This document shows positions 6,062 through 6,816 of a stretch of 6,816 bases of DNA, one piece after another. The notes under the pieces are model-generated. The model was not told where the DNA came from, ran no database searches, and worked only from the letters and a program-made list of their open reading frames with translations. Both the position numbers and the translations under genes were made by a program. This DNA is from Fibrobacteraceae bacterium. Lineage in GTDB: Bacteria > Fibrobacterota > Fibrobacteria > Fibrobacterales > Fibrobacteraceae. The stretch is taken from positions 19,154 to 25,969 of the forward strand of contig JABUUT010000016.1 in assembly GCA_021443045.1 (NCBI GenBank), read 5' to 3'. Every line of letters starts with the position of its first letter. Position 1 is the stretch's first letter.

Positions 6062-6816
6062 TCAATCGCAAAAGGCGTTGCCCGGATGGAAATCCTTAAA
6101 TTTCCAGACACCATCCTTCTTTTCAAAAAGATAAGTCTCAGTGCATCCACCATAAATTACCGCCCGGCCCTTTTCCATATCAAGGTGAATATTCCTTATA
6201 TAATCAGATCCATAGTCAAAACACATATCGTGCGCATTATGGCTTATTTCAATGGGCATAAAGCCAGCCTTGTTATACCTATCTTCAAGCACCTTCGTTT
6301 CACCCTTCCAACGGTCACAACCCGAGAACTCGTCTAGCGCATCCTTATCCTCTTCAGTCAAGATGATTCCCTTGAATTTCGTCCCCCTAGTGTCAACACA
6401 AAAATCCTCCACAACCTTGTCATGGCAATTTACACTTTCTATTTCTTTCTCTTCACCTAAAAGATTGAAGTTTACTTTATGTTTTTCACACGGCAAAATT
6501 CTGTAAACAGCCCTATCACTTTGAACAAAGTAATTAAACCATCCATTTTTAGTGTACCATGCCAAAAGGACATTGCTTATCTCCTTCAATGAGTCATTTT
6601 TCGGATATTTACCTTCACAGAATCTCTGAGTGCGCTCATAGAGCTTGTTAAAAAAAGGGAGCCTTAATTTTTCGACAGAATCCGTGACCTCAGCAAGTTT
6701 GACATCATCGTCCATTTTCATTTCCCACCTTTGGCACATAAAATAAAATTCTACAGAATCAAATTCATCATCTCCAAAAGGTCTTCTCTCTTCACACCAT
6801 ACCTCCACAGCATATT
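6062..6816 (-). CDS. Cysteine-rich hypothetical protein, 5' end beyond window
   Basis: I do not recognise this protein. The frame ends at TGA (6062-6064) and stays open to the right edge. The furthest in-frame start inside the window is a GTG at 6808 (248 residues), but Tyr-Ala codons precede it and the last visible bases leave the next codon as NAA, so a stop there cannot be excluded. An internal ATG at 6721 with AAGG upstream is a weaker alternative start. The 248 residues contain ten cysteines, spread along the length, and many acidic residues. The C-terminus reads 'AVIYGGCTETYLFEKKDGVWKFKDF', which recalls the last strands of NTF2/SnoaL-like folds ('..edG.Wki.df'), but this is only a hint. 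The even cysteine count suggests disulfides and an exported protein whose signal peptide lies outside the window (inference). It is on the same strand as the giant repeat gene, with 120 bases between them. Confidence 0.72.
   Translation of the reverse strand, partial: YAVEVWCEERRPFGDDEFDSVEFYFMCQRWEMKMDDDVKLAEVTDSVEKLRLPFFNKLYERTQRFCEGKYPKNDSLKEISNVLLAWYTKNGWFNYFVQSDRAVYRILPCEKHKVNFNLLGEEKEIESVNCHDKVVEDFCVDTRGTKFKGIILTEEDKDALDEFSGCDRWKGETKVLEDRYNKAGFMPIEISHNAHDMCFDYGSDYIRNIHLDMEKGRAVIYGGCTETYLFEKKDGVWKFKDFHPGNAFCD

Noticed and set aside
6046..6099. AGGAGG at 6047-6052 followed by TTG on the plus strand, resembling a translation start
   Set aside because: The frame from the TTG at 6058 stops after about 13 codons and is antisense to the 3' end of the cysteine-rich gene.
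5938..6153. 71-codon minus-strand frame across the end of the cysteine-rich gene and the start of the giant gene
   Set aside because: It overlaps the real 3' end of the upstream gene in another frame, runs through AT-rich intergenic sequence, and its peptide has no recognisable pattern.

Overview
The window looks like chromosomal DNA of a Gram-negative bacterium of the Fibrobacter group. The evidence is a very long secreted protein built from GLUG repeats, closing blocks of the form 'FDFDSVW.I.EG.tYP.L', and a C-terminal module resembling type IX secretion sorting domains. This combination is familiar from Fibrobacter and some Bacteroidota. The assignment is inference from protein style, because no rRNA or housekeeping marker is present.

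Layout: both genes are on the minus strand. At the right edge is the 3' part of a cysteine-rich protein of unknown function (6062 to the window end). Its reading frame is still open at the edge, so its true start probably lies outside. A 120-base AT-rich gap follows, with a T9 tract (5986-5994) and a good ribosome binding site at 5949-5954. One giant gene then fills 176-5941. Its product has a signal peptide, four tandem GLUG-type blocks, a small 'Y..G....DT[IL]WG' module after block 1 and again after block 4, and a C-terminal sorting-like domain. The last 175 bases are non-coding and repetitive. They hold a 13-bp stem-loop, a GTGGTTG heptamer array, two copies of ATATAGAATAAG and two copies of TGACGTGG. 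A one-mismatch copy of ATATAGAATAAG and a degenerate GTGG repeat also occur in the gap upstream of the giant gene.

How the parts fit: the giant protein is most simply read as an exported, cell-surface or released repeat protein with a beta-solenoid-like body, perhaps an adhesin or binding protein. No catalytic motif was recognised. The neighbour is on the same strand 120 bases upstream, so co-transcription is possible but not shown. The most distinctive signal is in block 4. There, thirteen repeats of about 26 residues keep an invariant Asn followed four residues later by Ile/Val, unlike the GLUG repeats of blocks 1-3. I see no defence system, mobile element, CRISPR array or RNA gene.
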